Assembly: GCA_903935205.1 (NCBI GenBank)
Contig: CAIZQU010000112.1
Location: 1 to 36,561 of the forward strand
DNA: 36,561 bases
Source of the DNA: an uncultured cyanobacterium
Lineage (GTDB): Bacteria > Cyanobacteriota > Cyanobacteriia > PCC-6307 > Cyanobiaceae
Direction: 5' to 3'
In this document: positions 26,619-34,561 of the stretch, in pieces
Layout of the letters: each line of letters begins with the position of its first letter
How positions within the stretch are numbered: position 1 is the first letter of the stretch
Position numbers and translations under genes: made by a program
Notes under the pieces: model-generated
The model's input: the letters and a program-made list of their open reading frames with translations, nothing else
Told to the model about the DNA's origin: nothing
Database searches by the model: none

Positions 26619-27055
26619 GGTCGGTGATGGGAACCTGGCTCACTTTTGAGCCCGCTCTGCAGCGGATTCGATGGTGCTAAGCGCTTTCCCTGCTGGACCC
26701 GGATGGCCTACGTCGCAGTCTTTGCTGATCAAGTCGGGAGCTGATCGTGGTATCCAGGCGACGACGTCGCTGAAACACGTCCCGCCATCGGAGCGGCCCT
26801 CGGGGCCAGCAGCGGCGGTGTCGGCGACGGTGTGCCGAATCGCGGCGTTTATTGATCGGTCGCGACAACGCTCCAGCGCCGCCAGCCTGCATCGATCAGT
26901 TCTGGGCCAGGCGACCGGAACCCGCCCAAGGGCCGGGTGCCAAAGCAGCACAACGTCTGGGAGAAGCAGCTGGCCCGGCACGGCAGCCGTGTCGGGCTGG
27001 CTTAAGAATCCGCCGCGCTGGCGATGGCTGGGGGCCGGGCGCCCCGATGCTCTCC
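26619..27055. other. Intergenic region upstream of the metalloprotease gene
   Basis: 437 bp between two leftward genes with no supported coding region; small frames here are Arg- or Pro-rich shadows. It contains a near-perfect inverted repeat at 26974-26996 and a small palindrome CGACGACGTCG near 26759-26769. The protease promoter should lie in its lower part, where GC falls somewhat, but I see no clear -10/-35 pair. Confidence 0.5.
26974..26996 (-). terminator. Possible terminator hairpin after the prs-GHL10 unit
   Basis: CCCGGCACGG and CCGTGTCGGG (given on the + strand) form a 10-bp stem with a 3-nt loop about 60 bp after the GHL10 stop. One pair is G-U on the + strand and a mismatch on the leftward RNA. 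No U-tract follows, so support is moderate. Confidence 0.35.
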
Positions 27056-28687
27056 TCAGGGCAGCGGAGGCAGCTCAGGGGGCGGCAGGGGGGGACGCGG
27101 CAGCAGGGGAAACACCTGCTCGCGGCCGGGGCTGTCCTCGGTCCGCTCGCTCCCGCTATCCAGGGCCGGCAGGGGGGGAGGTGGAGCCGGTTGGGCCAGC
27201 AGCGGCGGGGGCGATGGCGGCGCCATCGCGGGCTGGGGCACCGCCAGCCCGGGGACAGGAGGCTGCCCTGGCGCCACCAGCGGCTCTGCCACCGCAGGCC
27301 GGTCGGGGCGCGCCACCGGCGTCGGTGCCCGTGGGGGGACTGCGGTCGCCGGGTCCCCGGCCGGAGCCGATCCAGCGGCCGGCCGCAGGGATGGCAGCCG
27401 ACCGCTGCCGCCCTCAGCGAACAGGGCGGCATGGAGATCGGCGAAGGCAGCGCGGCGGTAAGGCCCCCCCTCGCGTCCGGAGTGGCTGCCCCAGAGCCCT
27501 TCCCAATAGAAGTAGATCACCCCATGGCCGCGCTGGGCGGAAAGCTGGACCTTGCGGCTGAGGATGTCCATCGTCGGGGTGCGGGCACCGAAGCCGGCCA
27601 GTACACCGATCTCGACCGGAATCCCCCAGGTGCGCGCCTTGATCAGAGCCGGCTGATCCAGATCGCGGGCGAAGCCCTGCAGCGAGTAGGCATAGTTCTG
27701 CACCACCAGGTCATCGATCAGGCCGCCCAGGGCCCAGAGCTCCCAGTCCTGAAGCCACTGGTTGTAAGCAAAGCGGAATGGCCCGGGCGAGAGACTGATC
27801 ACCAGGCGGCGCTGGCCGGAGATTCGGTTGAGCTGGGCCCTCAGTTCCCGCAATAGGTTGGTGAGCTGCTGGCGGCGCCAACGCATCCAGAACCGGTCAT
27901 TCACATCCGCCGGCGGATCCTGGCCGGTGTCGCGCCGGTAGAGATCGCGGGTGGTGTCGTCATAGCCGAGGTCAACGGGCCAGGCGAAGTGATCGTCGAG
28001 CTGGATGCCATCGACACCACAGCGCTGGACGATCTCGCTGATCAATCCGATGAAGCGCGCCCTGACGCCGGGGTGGGCGGGATTGAGCCAGACCCGCAGA
28101 TCCCGCAGCGGCGAGGTGCTGAGGCTGGCGCCATGCATGGCGTAGAGGGCGCTGCCATCAGCCCGCCGCAACACCCAATCCGGATGTTGGCGCACCACCT
28201 CGGCGTCACCGGGCTCCATCAAGCCGTACTCAAACCAGGGGAGCACCTGCATGCCGTGGCGACGGGCCTCCCGGCTGAAGGTGCAGATCGGATCCAGGTC
28301 GGGGTTGCGCTCCGCTAAGGCGGGTTCAATCGGCGCCCAGCGGCTGCGATGGAAGGTGGCGCCACGGCTCCAGACGTTGGGATAGAGGGTGTTGAAGCCA
28401 CTGGCCGCCAGGGCATCGACCGCCGCCCGGATCCGGCCGGCGTCGTAGTACAGGGGGCTGGGACTGTTGGTCAGCCAGACGCCCACCCGCCGCTGCGGCG
28501 CCTGGGGAGCACCCGGCACGGTGGATCGCACCCGCTCGCGGGCGCCGCCAAGGCTTCCAGCCAGCTGCAGCAGGGTGGTCAACGCCAGGGTCAGGCTGAC
28601 GGGAAGCAGACGCTTGAGCTGGGCCCGGCGAGGAAGGGGTGCCAGGGACCTCGATGGGGATGGGGTGGCGACCTGGGGCAGGGTCAC
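27056..28687 (-). CDS. GHL10-family glycoside-hydrolase-like protein (DUF187)
   Basis: 543 residues from a GTG at 28687, 7 bp after the prs stop. A single hydrophobic segment (about 28-48, LLPVSLTLALTTLLQLAG) serves as signal anchor; there is no lipobox Cys. The (beta/alpha)8-type domain runs from about 67 to 415 with the GHL10 hallmarks: RVGVWLTNSPSPLYYD, GFNTLYPNVWSRG, GMQVLPWFEYGLM, DGIQLDDHFAWP, LVISLSPGPFRFAYNQW, DDLVVQNYAYSL. The family is thought to act on envelope glycans such as denuded peptidoglycan; the substrate here is unknown. A C-terminal tail of roughly 125 residues is strongly Pro/Ala-rich (PPLPPPELPPLP at the end) and may span the cell wall. Confidence 0.9.
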   Translation of the reverse strand: MTLPQVATPSPSRSLAPLPRRAQLKRLLPVSLTLALTTLLQLAGSLGGARERVRSTVPGAPQAPQRRVGVWLTNSPSPLYYDAGRIRAAVDALAASGFNTLYPNVWSRGATFHRSRWAPIEPALAERNPDLDPICTFSREARRHGMQVLPWFEYGLMEPGDAEVVRQHPDWVLRRADGSALYAMHGASLSTSPLRDLRVWLNPAHPGVRARFIGLISEIVQRCGVDGIQLDDHFAWPVDLGYDDTTRDLYRRDTGQDPPADVNDRFWMRWRRQQLTNLLRELRAQLNRISGQRRLVISLSPGPFRFAYNQWLQDWELWALGGLIDDLVVQNYAYSLQGFARDLDQPALIKARTWGIPVEIGVLAGFGARTPTMDILSRKVQLSAQRGHGVIYFYWEGLWGSHSGREGGPYRRAAFADLHAALFAEGGSGRLPSLRPAAGSAPAGDPATAVPPRAPTPVARPDRPAVAEPLVAPGQPPVPGLAVPQPAMAPPSPPPLLAQPAPPPPLPALDSGSERTEDSPGREQVFPLLPRPPLPPPELPPLP

Positions 28688-28694
28688 GCGACCC

Positions 28695-29750
28695 TCAGCG
28701 GAACATCGAGCTCACGGAGCTCTCCTGATGGATCCGCCAGATCGCCTCGCCGAGCATGTTGGCCACCGACAGCACCCGCAGCTGGGGGAAACGACGCTCT
28801 GGTGGCATCGGGATGCTGTTGGTGACGACCACTTCCTCGAACAGACCGGGCTCTGCGAGGCGCTCCACGGCCGGCGGTGAGAACACCGCATGGGTGGCGC
28901 AGGCCAGAACCCTGGCGGCGCCGCGGGCTCGCAGCAACTTGGCTCCCTGGCAGATGGTGCCTCCGGTGTCGATCATGTCGTCGATCAGTATCGCGGTGCG
29001 GCCGCTGACATCACCGATGACGGTGAGACTCTCGGCCACGTTGTGGCCGGAGCGGCGTTTGTCGATGATCGCCAGTGGTGCATCGTTCATCTGCTTGGCG
29101 AAGGCCCGCGCCCTGGCCACGCCACCGACGTCGGGGGAGACCACGACAACATCGCCGAGGTTACGGGCACCGAGGTAATCGACCAGCACCGGTGAGCCAT
29201 AGATGTGGTCGCAGGGAATGTCGAAATAACCTTGAATCTGTGAGGAGTGCAAATCCATTGCCAGCACCCGATCAACGCCTGACTTGACCAGCAGGTTGGC
29301 GACCAGCTTGGCGGTGATCGATTCTCGCCCAGCCGTCTTGCGATCGGCGCGGGCGTAGCCGTAGTAGGGAATCACCGCGGTGACCAGTCGGGCAGAAGCG
29401 CGACGGCAGGCATCGACCATGATCAGCAGCTCCATCAGGTGGTCGTTGACCGGAGCACAGGTGGGCTGGATGAGAAAGACATCACAGCCGCGGATCGATT
29501 CCTGAATCTGGATGTAGAGCTCGCCATCGGCAAAGCGCTTGATCACCCTTGGGCCATCGGGGATGCCGAGGTAGGTGCCGATCTCCCGGGCCAGCTCCTG
29601 GTTGGAAGTCCCGCTGAACAGACGCAGCCGGCGGGTGTCGTTGACCTGGGCACCATGGCCCGGACTCGACGGGAGGCGGGTCGGCTGGCTGGGTGCATCG
29701 GCCGGCAAGGACCTGGCTGGGGCGGTGGACCGGTCGGCAGTCGAGGACAT
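28695..29750 (-). CDS. prs: Ribose-phosphate pyrophosphokinase (PRPP synthase)
   Basis: 351 residues. Makes 5-phosphoribosyl-1-diphosphate from ribose-5-phosphate and ATP for purine, pyrimidine, His, Trp and NAD synthesis. The class-I core begins at about 41 (RLRLFSGTSNQELA). It includes DLHSSQIQGYFDIPCDH (metal and ATP loop), VVVSPDVGGVARAR, AIIDKRRSGHN, and the PRPP loop ILIDDMIDTGGTI. ATG at 29750 leaves a 40-residue Ser/Pro/Ala-rich lead before the core; the frame is open further up but the family does not extend there. Divergent from the unrecognised gene at 29798, and closely followed by the GHL10 gene. Confidence 0.96.
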   Translation of the reverse strand: MSSTADRSTAPARSLPADAPSQPTRLPSSPGHGAQVNDTRRLRLFSGTSNQELAREIGTYLGIPDGPRVIKRFADGELYIQIQESIRGCDVFLIQPTCAPVNDHLMELLIMVDACRRASARLVTAVIPYYGYARADRKTAGRESITAKLVANLLVKSGVDRVLAMDLHSSQIQGYFDIPCDHIYGSPVLVDYLGARNLGDVVVVSPDVGGVARARAFAKQMNDAPLAIIDKRRSGHNVAESLTVIGDVSGRTAILIDDMIDTGGTICQGAKLLRARGAARVLACATHAVFSPPAVERLAEPGLFEEVVVTNSIPMPPERRFPQLRVLSVANMLGEAIWRIHQESSVSSMFR

Positions 29751-29797
29751 GGTCACGGCGGTCGCAGGCGCAGTGGCGCTTGCACGATGGTAGAAGC

Positions 29798-30544
29798 GTG
29801 CCGCACCACCGGCCGTTGCGGCCCCAGCCCTTGACCCTTTCCCCGCTGCCAACCCTGGTGCTGCTGAGCCTGGGCGCCTCCGATGACCCGAACGGTCCAG
29901 CCCGACTGCTGCCGCTGGTGGCCAGCCGGCTGGCGGGCCTCACCGGCCTGCCCCTGGCCGCGATCCCGGATCCCGGCGACGCCTCCGCCGCCCTGGCCCA
30001 GCTCTGCGGCCAACCAGGACCCTGGCTGGCCCCCCTGCCCCTCGATCCGGGCCTCTGGCTACCCGGCGGCAGCTGGGCCGAGACCCTGGGGGCCTGGCGC
30101 CAGCCGAGCCTGCTCGCCGTTCCAGCCAGCCAGCTGGCCACGGGACTGCCCGCTGCGGCCACCGCCCTGCTGCAGCGCTGGAATGTGCCCCTGGCGGGGT
30201 TGATCCAGTGGGAAGGCCTCTGGGATGGGGCCAGCCGCCGGGCCGATGGCCTGCCCTGGCTGGGCCGCCTGGGAACGGCGGGTCAGGGCAGGCTCGCCGC
30301 CGCCGCGACTTCAGCCGCTGCAGGGGCGGGGGCGGCAGGGGCGGTCGCCACGGGAGCGACGGCCGCCATCCCGGCCATGACCACGGCGAACACGGCCGAC
30401 GCCGGCGCGACGGCTGTGGCGCCGGCAGGGGACCGGGAAGGTGAGGGGCCGCATCCCGAGGAGGAGGCCCTGGCCCTGAAGGCGGCCCTGCTGCGACGCT
30501 GCATCAGGCTGACCGCCGATCTGGCGGCAGCACCGCTGGCCTGA
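29798..30544 (+). CDS. Unrecognised protein with Ala-rich insert
   Basis: 248 residues from a GTG at 29798; a TTG at about 29831 is an alternative start. I do not recognise the family. The N terminus reads TLVLLSLGASDDPNGPARLL, a hydrophobic strand followed by an Asp-Asp-Pro-Asn-Gly turn. A Trp- and Leu-rich middle follows (GLWLPGGSWAETLGAWRQ, VPLAGLIQWEGLWDGASRR). About residues 168-220 are a low-complexity Ala/Gly/Thr insert, and the last 25 residues form a charged helix (EEEALALKAALLRRCIRL). Codon use is strongly G/C at third positions as in neighbours, which supports coding. It is divergent from prs, 47 bp apart, and convergent with the LCP gene. Confidence 0.6.
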   Translation: MPHHRPLRPQPLTLSPLPTLVLLSLGASDDPNGPARLLPLVASRLAGLTGLPLAAIPDPGDASAALAQLCGQPGPWLAPLPLDPGLWLPGGSWAETLGAWRQPSLLAVPASQLATGLPAAATALLQRWNVPLAGLIQWEGLWDGASRRADGLPWLGRLGTAGQGRLAAAATSAAAGAGAAGAVATGATAAIPAMTTANTADAGATAVAPAGDREGEGPHPEEEALALKAALLRRCIRLTADLAAAPLA

Positions 30545-30587
30545 GCGGAGGGGTGTCCGAGGGCGCAGGGGGCAGCCCTGGAGGGGA

Positions 30588-31685
30588 TCAGTTGGCGGCC
30601 CAGATCGCCTTTCCGGGCGGCAGGGGTTCCAGCTGCCAGAGACCCGCGGTCGGCGAGCGCTTGGCCGGGAGGTCAGCGGCATCGAGGTCCTGGCCATCCA
30701 GGGGGGGCTCAGGCTTCGGTGGCGGTCGCAGCGGCAGGGTGGCGAACTGAATCGGACGGGGATCATCGAGGCCCGCGGCCAGCAGACTCAGGCTCTCGGC
30801 TGCGGTCAGGTTGGTCTCCACCTGCCCCTTGAGGCTGCGCAACAGGTCGGGAAGCAGCAGGAGCTGATCGGGCCGGCCGAAACGCTCCCGCAGGCCGGTC
30901 TGCACCAGCTGATGATCGCGCCGACGGGACGATTCGCCGAGGCCTGGATCCCGGAAGCGCAGCAGCTGCTCGACCTGGCGACCATCGAGGCGTTGCAGAC
31001 CGCTTTGCAGGTCGATGCTGAATTTCTGGGCCTTGTCGCGATAGCGCATCACCCGCGGCGGGCTGATCTCCAGTCCACCGACGGCATCGACGATCCGGCG
31101 CATCGCGGAGCGGGAGAGCACCAGGTAGCGGTCGGGTCGGGGCGGCTCAAGCCCCGTCAGCTCCCGTGCCACCTCCGCCGTCAGGGCCGCGCCGCCCCGT
31201 TGATAGACGCCGCCCAGGCCGATCGGGTGGGATTCACCGGGCAGGGTGACCGCAGCCTCGATCGGCAGATTGAGCACCTGCAGCGGCCCCTTGGGATTGA
31301 CCCGCACCAGCATCAGGGCATCGGCGTTGGCCCGGCCGGCGGGAGCGGCCTGGTTGGCGCCTTCGCCGAGCTTTTCAGCATCGAGGCCGATCACCAGGAC
31401 CGTGATCGGACGGGATGGTTTCAGCGCCAGGGTGGCGGGGCTGGTGACGGTGGTGGCCAGCGAGCCGGGGTCGGGATTGCGCCAGACCAGACCCAGCAGG
31501 CTGCCGCCGATCAGGCTGCCCAGCAGCACCAATCCGGCCCGACCCAGGTCCTGAACAGACGGACGGGGCAGGGACGGTAGAGAGGGCAGCGTCCAGCCCT
31601 GGCGACGGCTGCGGCGAGGCCGGCGGGGGCGGTCGGGATTGGCGGACGTGGAAGGGTTTGGGGATTGGTCCCGGCGAGGGGGCAT
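30588..31685 (-). CDS. LCP (LytR-CpsA-Psr) family protein
   Basis: 365 residues. A basic, Pro-rich cytoplasmic start (RPRRPRRSRRQGW) precedes one membrane segment (about 50-70, AGLVLLGSLIGGSLLGLVW). The extracytoplasmic LCP domain follows: ITVLVIGLDAE, ADALMLVRVNP (conserved Asp-x-x-Met/Leu), GLGGVYQRGGAAL, DAVGGLEISPP, GLQRLDGRQVEQLLRFRDPG, SSRRRDHQLVQTGL. LCP enzymes transfer polyprenyl-phosphate-linked glycans to peptidoglycan or other surface acceptors. The conserved Arg residues that hold the pyrophosphate are visible in FRDPG...RRRD. ATG at 31685 lies 81 bp from the divergent bciB start. Confidence 0.9.
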   Translation of the reverse strand: MPPRRDQSPNPSTSANPDRPRRPRRSRRQGWTLPSLPSLPRPSVQDLGRAGLVLLGSLIGGSLLGLVWRNPDPGSLATTVTSPATLALKPSRPITVLVIGLDAEKLGEGANQAAPAGRANADALMLVRVNPKGPLQVLNLPIEAAVTLPGESHPIGLGGVYQRGGAALTAEVARELTGLEPPRPDRYLVLSRSAMRRIVDAVGGLEISPPRVMRYRDKAQKFSIDLQSGLQRLDGRQVEQLLRFRDPGLGESSRRRDHQLVQTGLRERFGRPDQLLLLPDLLRSLKGQVETNLTAAESLSLLAAGLDDPRPIQFATLPLRPPPKPEPPLDGQDLDAADLPAKRSPTAGLWQLEPLPPGKAIWAAN

Positions 31686-31766
31686 GGATGCCGCTGACTC
31701 CTAGGGGGCCACTCTGAACCAGAAACGGCTGCCCCAGGCCGATAGCTTGAGCAGCACGGCGTGCCG

Positions 31767-32984
31767 ATGCCCCCTTTGACCACCGCCCAGCCCACACCGC
31801 TGCCCCACGAACGGGCCCGCCCCCTGCGGCCCGGCAGCACCTACCCCGCCCGGGATCTCTGCAGTCAGTGCGGGCTCTGCGACAGCCGCTGGGTCGCCTA
31901 CGTGCGTCGCTCCTGCGCCTTCCTCGAGCAACGCTTCGAGGCGATGGAAGCCGAGGCCCATGGCCGCAGCCGCGACCTCGACGATGAGAACGAGCTCTAT
32001 TTCGGGGTTCATCAGCGCATGCTCACCGCCCGGCTGCAGCAGCCGATCACGGGGGCCCAGTGGACCGGCATCGTCAGCCGCATCGGGGTGCGGGCCCTGG
32101 AGTCAGGGATGGTGGATGCGGTGCTCTGCGTGCAGCAGGATCCGGAGGATCGCTTCACGCCGGTCCCGGTGTTGGCTCGCACCCCTGAGGAGGTTCTGGC
32201 GGCACGGGTGAACAAGCCCACCCTCTCGCCCAACCTGCGGGTGCTGGAACAGCTGGAGGGCAGCGGCATCCGCCGGCTGCTGGCGATCGCCGTCGGCTGC
32301 CAGGTCCAGGCCCTGAGGGCAGTGCAGCAGACCCTTCCCCTCGACAACCTTTACGTGCTCGGGCTGCCCTGTGTCGATAACGTCAGCCGTGAGGGACTGC
32401 GCACCTTCCTGAACAGTGCCAGCCGCAGCCCCGATACGGTGGTGCACTACGAGTTCATGCAGGATTTCCGCATCCACTTCCGCCACAGCGACGGCAGCGA
32501 AGAGACGCTGCCCTTTTTTGGACTGGACACGCCAGCGCTCAAAGACGTGTTTGCCCCCAGCTGCCTGAGCTGCTTTGATTACACCAATGCTGGCGCTGAC
32601 CTGGTGGTGGGTTACATGGGAGCCGAGTTTGGCCGCCAGTGGATCACTGTTCGCAATCCCCGCGGCCAGCGTTTGCTCGATCTGGTCGAAACCGAACTGG
32701 ATACGGCACCGGTGAGCAGCCGCGGTGACCGCCGCGCTGCGGTGCAGCAGGGGATCGAGGCCTACGACAAGGCGGTGCGGCTACCGCGCTGGCTGGCCGA
32801 GCTGGTGGGACTGGTGGTGCAGCGCATCGGTCCGAAGGGCCTGGAATACGGCCGTTTCTCGATCGACTCCCACTTCACCCGCAACGCGCTCTGGTTGCGT
32901 CGCCATTATCCAGAGATGGCCCAGCGTCACATCCCCGCCTTCGCGCGAAGGATCGTGGAGCGCTACAAGCTCCCCACCCCGTGA
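31767..32984 (+). CDS. bciB: Ferredoxin-dependent 8-vinyl reductase (BciB, Slr1923 type)
   Basis: 405 residues. A member of the FrhB/coenzyme F420 hydrogenase beta-subunit family; the cyanobacterial type reduces the 8-vinyl group of divinyl (proto)chlorophyllide with ferredoxin, giving monovinyl chlorophyll. Iron-sulfur ligands are visible as DLCSQCGLCDS near the N terminus, with YVRRSC, and later SCLSCFDYTNAGADLVVGYMG. The middle has the family stretch FGVHQRMLTAR, GIVSRIGVRALESG and LGLPCVDNVSREGL. A GTG at 31761 two codons upstream is an alternative start. Its stop overlaps the malQ GTG by 4 nt. The related 7-hydroxymethyl-chlorophyll reductase is a possible alternative identity, but less likely here. 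Confidence 0.9.
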   Translation: MPPLTTAQPTPLPHERARPLRPGSTYPARDLCSQCGLCDSRWVAYVRRSCAFLEQRFEAMEAEAHGRSRDLDDENELYFGVHQRMLTARLQQPITGAQWTGIVSRIGVRALESGMVDAVLCVQQDPEDRFTPVPVLARTPEEVLAARVNKPTLSPNLRVLEQLEGSGIRRLLAIAVGCQVQALRAVQQTLPLDNLYVLGLPCVDNVSREGLRTFLNSASRSPDTVVHYEFMQDFRIHFRHSDGSEETLPFFGLDTPALKDVFAPSCLSCFDYTNAGADLVVGYMGAEFGRQWITVRNPRGQRLLDLVETELDTAPVSSRGDRRAAVQQGIEAYDKAVRLPRWLAELVGLVVQRIGPKGLEYGRFSIDSHFTRNALWLRRHYPEMAQRHIPAFARRIVERYKLPTP

Positions 32985-34561
32985 ATCACCCCACCCGCGA
33001 CAGCGGCGTCCTGCTCCATCCCACCTGCTTCCCGTCCCATCCGGGCAGCGGCACCCTGGGCGCCGACGCCAGGGAGTGGATCGCCCTGCTGGGACGCGAG
33101 GCGGTAGGCGTCTGGCAGCTGCTGCCCCTGGCCCCGACCGATGGCACCGGCTCCCCTTACAGCTCCCCCAGTGGTTCAGCCCTCAACCCCTGGCTGATCG
33201 ACCCCGATGACCTGGTGACGGCCGGCCTGATCGACCCGGTCGACCGGGACCAGCTGCCCGGCGGACCCTGCGACCGGTTGGATCCGGATCTGGCCAGCCG
33301 GAGGGCGGAGGCGATCGCCAGGGCCCTCGGCCGCCGCTGGGCGGAGCAACCGGCGGCGCGGCAGCAGGCCTTCCAGCGCTGGAGCCGCAGCCAGTCCCAC
33401 TGGCTGCGCGCCCATGCTCAGTTCATGGTGCTGCGCCGCCTGGAGCAGGGCCGACCCTGGTGGCATTGGCCCGCTCCCCTGGCCCGCCGCCAGAGGGACG
33501 CCCTGGCCCTGTTTGAACAGGAACACCGCCAGTCCCTGTTGGAGGAAGCCCTGCTCCAGTGGCAGCTGCAGGAGCAATGGCAGGCCCTGCGACGGGAGGC
33601 CCAGGCCCGTGGTGTCCTGCTGCTCGGCGATCTGCCGTTCTATGTGGCCCACGACAGCGCCGATGTCTGGTGCCGTCCCCATCTCTTCTCCCTTGGTCTG
33701 AACGGCAGCCTGATCAACCAGAGCGGTGTGCCGCCGGACTACTTCTCGGCCACCGGCCAGCTCTGGGGAACACCCGTTTACACCTGGCGCCGCCACTGGC
33801 TCACGGGGTTCCGCTGGTGGTTGGCGCGACTGCAGCGCCAGCTGGAGTTGTTCGACCGTTTGCGGCTCGACCATTTCCGCGCCCTCGAGGCCTACTGGTG
33901 CGTGCCCGGCGCCGACAGCACCGCCGAGAACGGCCATTGGCGCCCCTCACCCGGCCGGGTGCTGCTGACCCTGTTGCGCTGGCGCTGCCGGGGCCGCCGG
34001 CTGCTCCTTGACGACGGGCGGCTGCCCCTGATCGCCGAGGATCTCGGTGTGATCACCCCACCGGTGGAGGCCCTGCGGGATCGCTTCGGCCTGCCTGGCA
34101 TGAAGGTGCTGCAGTTCGCCTTCGATGGCGCCGAGGACAACCCCTATCTGCCCGCCAACTTCCGCGGCAGCCGCTGGGTGGTGTACACCGGCACCCACGA
34201 CAACGCCACCAGCCGCGGCTGGTGGGAGAGCCTGGATCAGGCCGGCCGGGACAGGCTGGAGCGCGTGGTGGGGGCGGCGATCACCGCCCCGAGCTGGCAG
34301 CTGCTGGAGCTGGCCCTGGCCTCCGAGGCGGAGCTGGCGGTGGTGCCCCTCCAGGATCTGCTGGAACTCGGCGATGAGGCCCGCTTCAACACCCCTGGCA
34401 CGGTCGGCGCCAACTGGAGCTGGCGGTTGCAGCGTCCGCTGGCCTCCCTGGCCGGCCCGGTCCATGGGTTCGGGGCGATGGCGGCCCGCTACGGCCGCGG
34501 CACCGCTGCCGCACCCACCGGCGCAGCGGTGCCGGCAGGGGGGGCGGCCGGTGGCGGGTAG
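32981..34561 (+). CDS. malQ: 4-alpha-glucanotransferase (amylomaltase, GH77)
   Basis: 526 residues from a GTG at 32981 overlapping the bciB stop (GTGA). It moves alpha-1,4-glucan segments between chains in glycogen/maltodextrin turnover. GH77 motifs: GVLLHPTCFPSHPGSGTLG at the start, WQLLPLAPTDGTGSPYSS, GDLPFYVAHDSADVW, RLDHFRALEAYW with the Asp nucleophile, IAEDLGVITPPVEALRDRF with the catalytic Glu, and YTGTHDNATSRGWW. The normal end of the family is near MAARYGR; the remaining Ala/Gly/Pro tail of about 20 residues is encoded by a GC-rich inverted repeat and overlaps the convergent RodZ-like gene by 73 bp. Confidence 0.95.
   Translation: MNHPTRDSGVLLHPTCFPSHPGSGTLGADAREWIALLGREAVGVWQLLPLAPTDGTGSPYSSPSGSALNPWLIDPDDLVTAGLIDPVDRDQLPGGPCDRLDPDLASRRAEAIARALGRRWAEQPAARQQAFQRWSRSQSHWLRAHAQFMVLRRLEQGRPWWHWPAPLARRQRDALALFEQEHRQSLLEEALLQWQLQEQWQALRREAQARGVLLLGDLPFYVAHDSADVWCRPHLFSLGLNGSLINQSGVPPDYFSATGQLWGTPVYTWRRHWLTGFRWWLARLQRQLELFDRLRLDHFRALEAYWCVPGADSTAENGHWRPSPGRVLLTLLRWRCRGRRLLLDDGRLPLIAEDLGVITPPVEALRDRFGLPGMKVLQFAFDGAEDNPYLPANFRGSRWVVYTGTHDNATSRGWWESLDQAGRDRLERVVGAAITAPSWQLLELALASEAELAVVPLQDLLELGDEARFNTPGTVGANWSWRLQRPLASLAGPVHGFGAMAARYGRGTAAAPTGAAVPAGGAAGGG

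Noticed and set aside
26671-27561. Overlapping Arg/Pro/Ala-rich frames in the region upstream of the protease
   Set aside because: Several frames are open at once and all are low-complexity; part of them is antisense to the GHL10 proline-rich tail.
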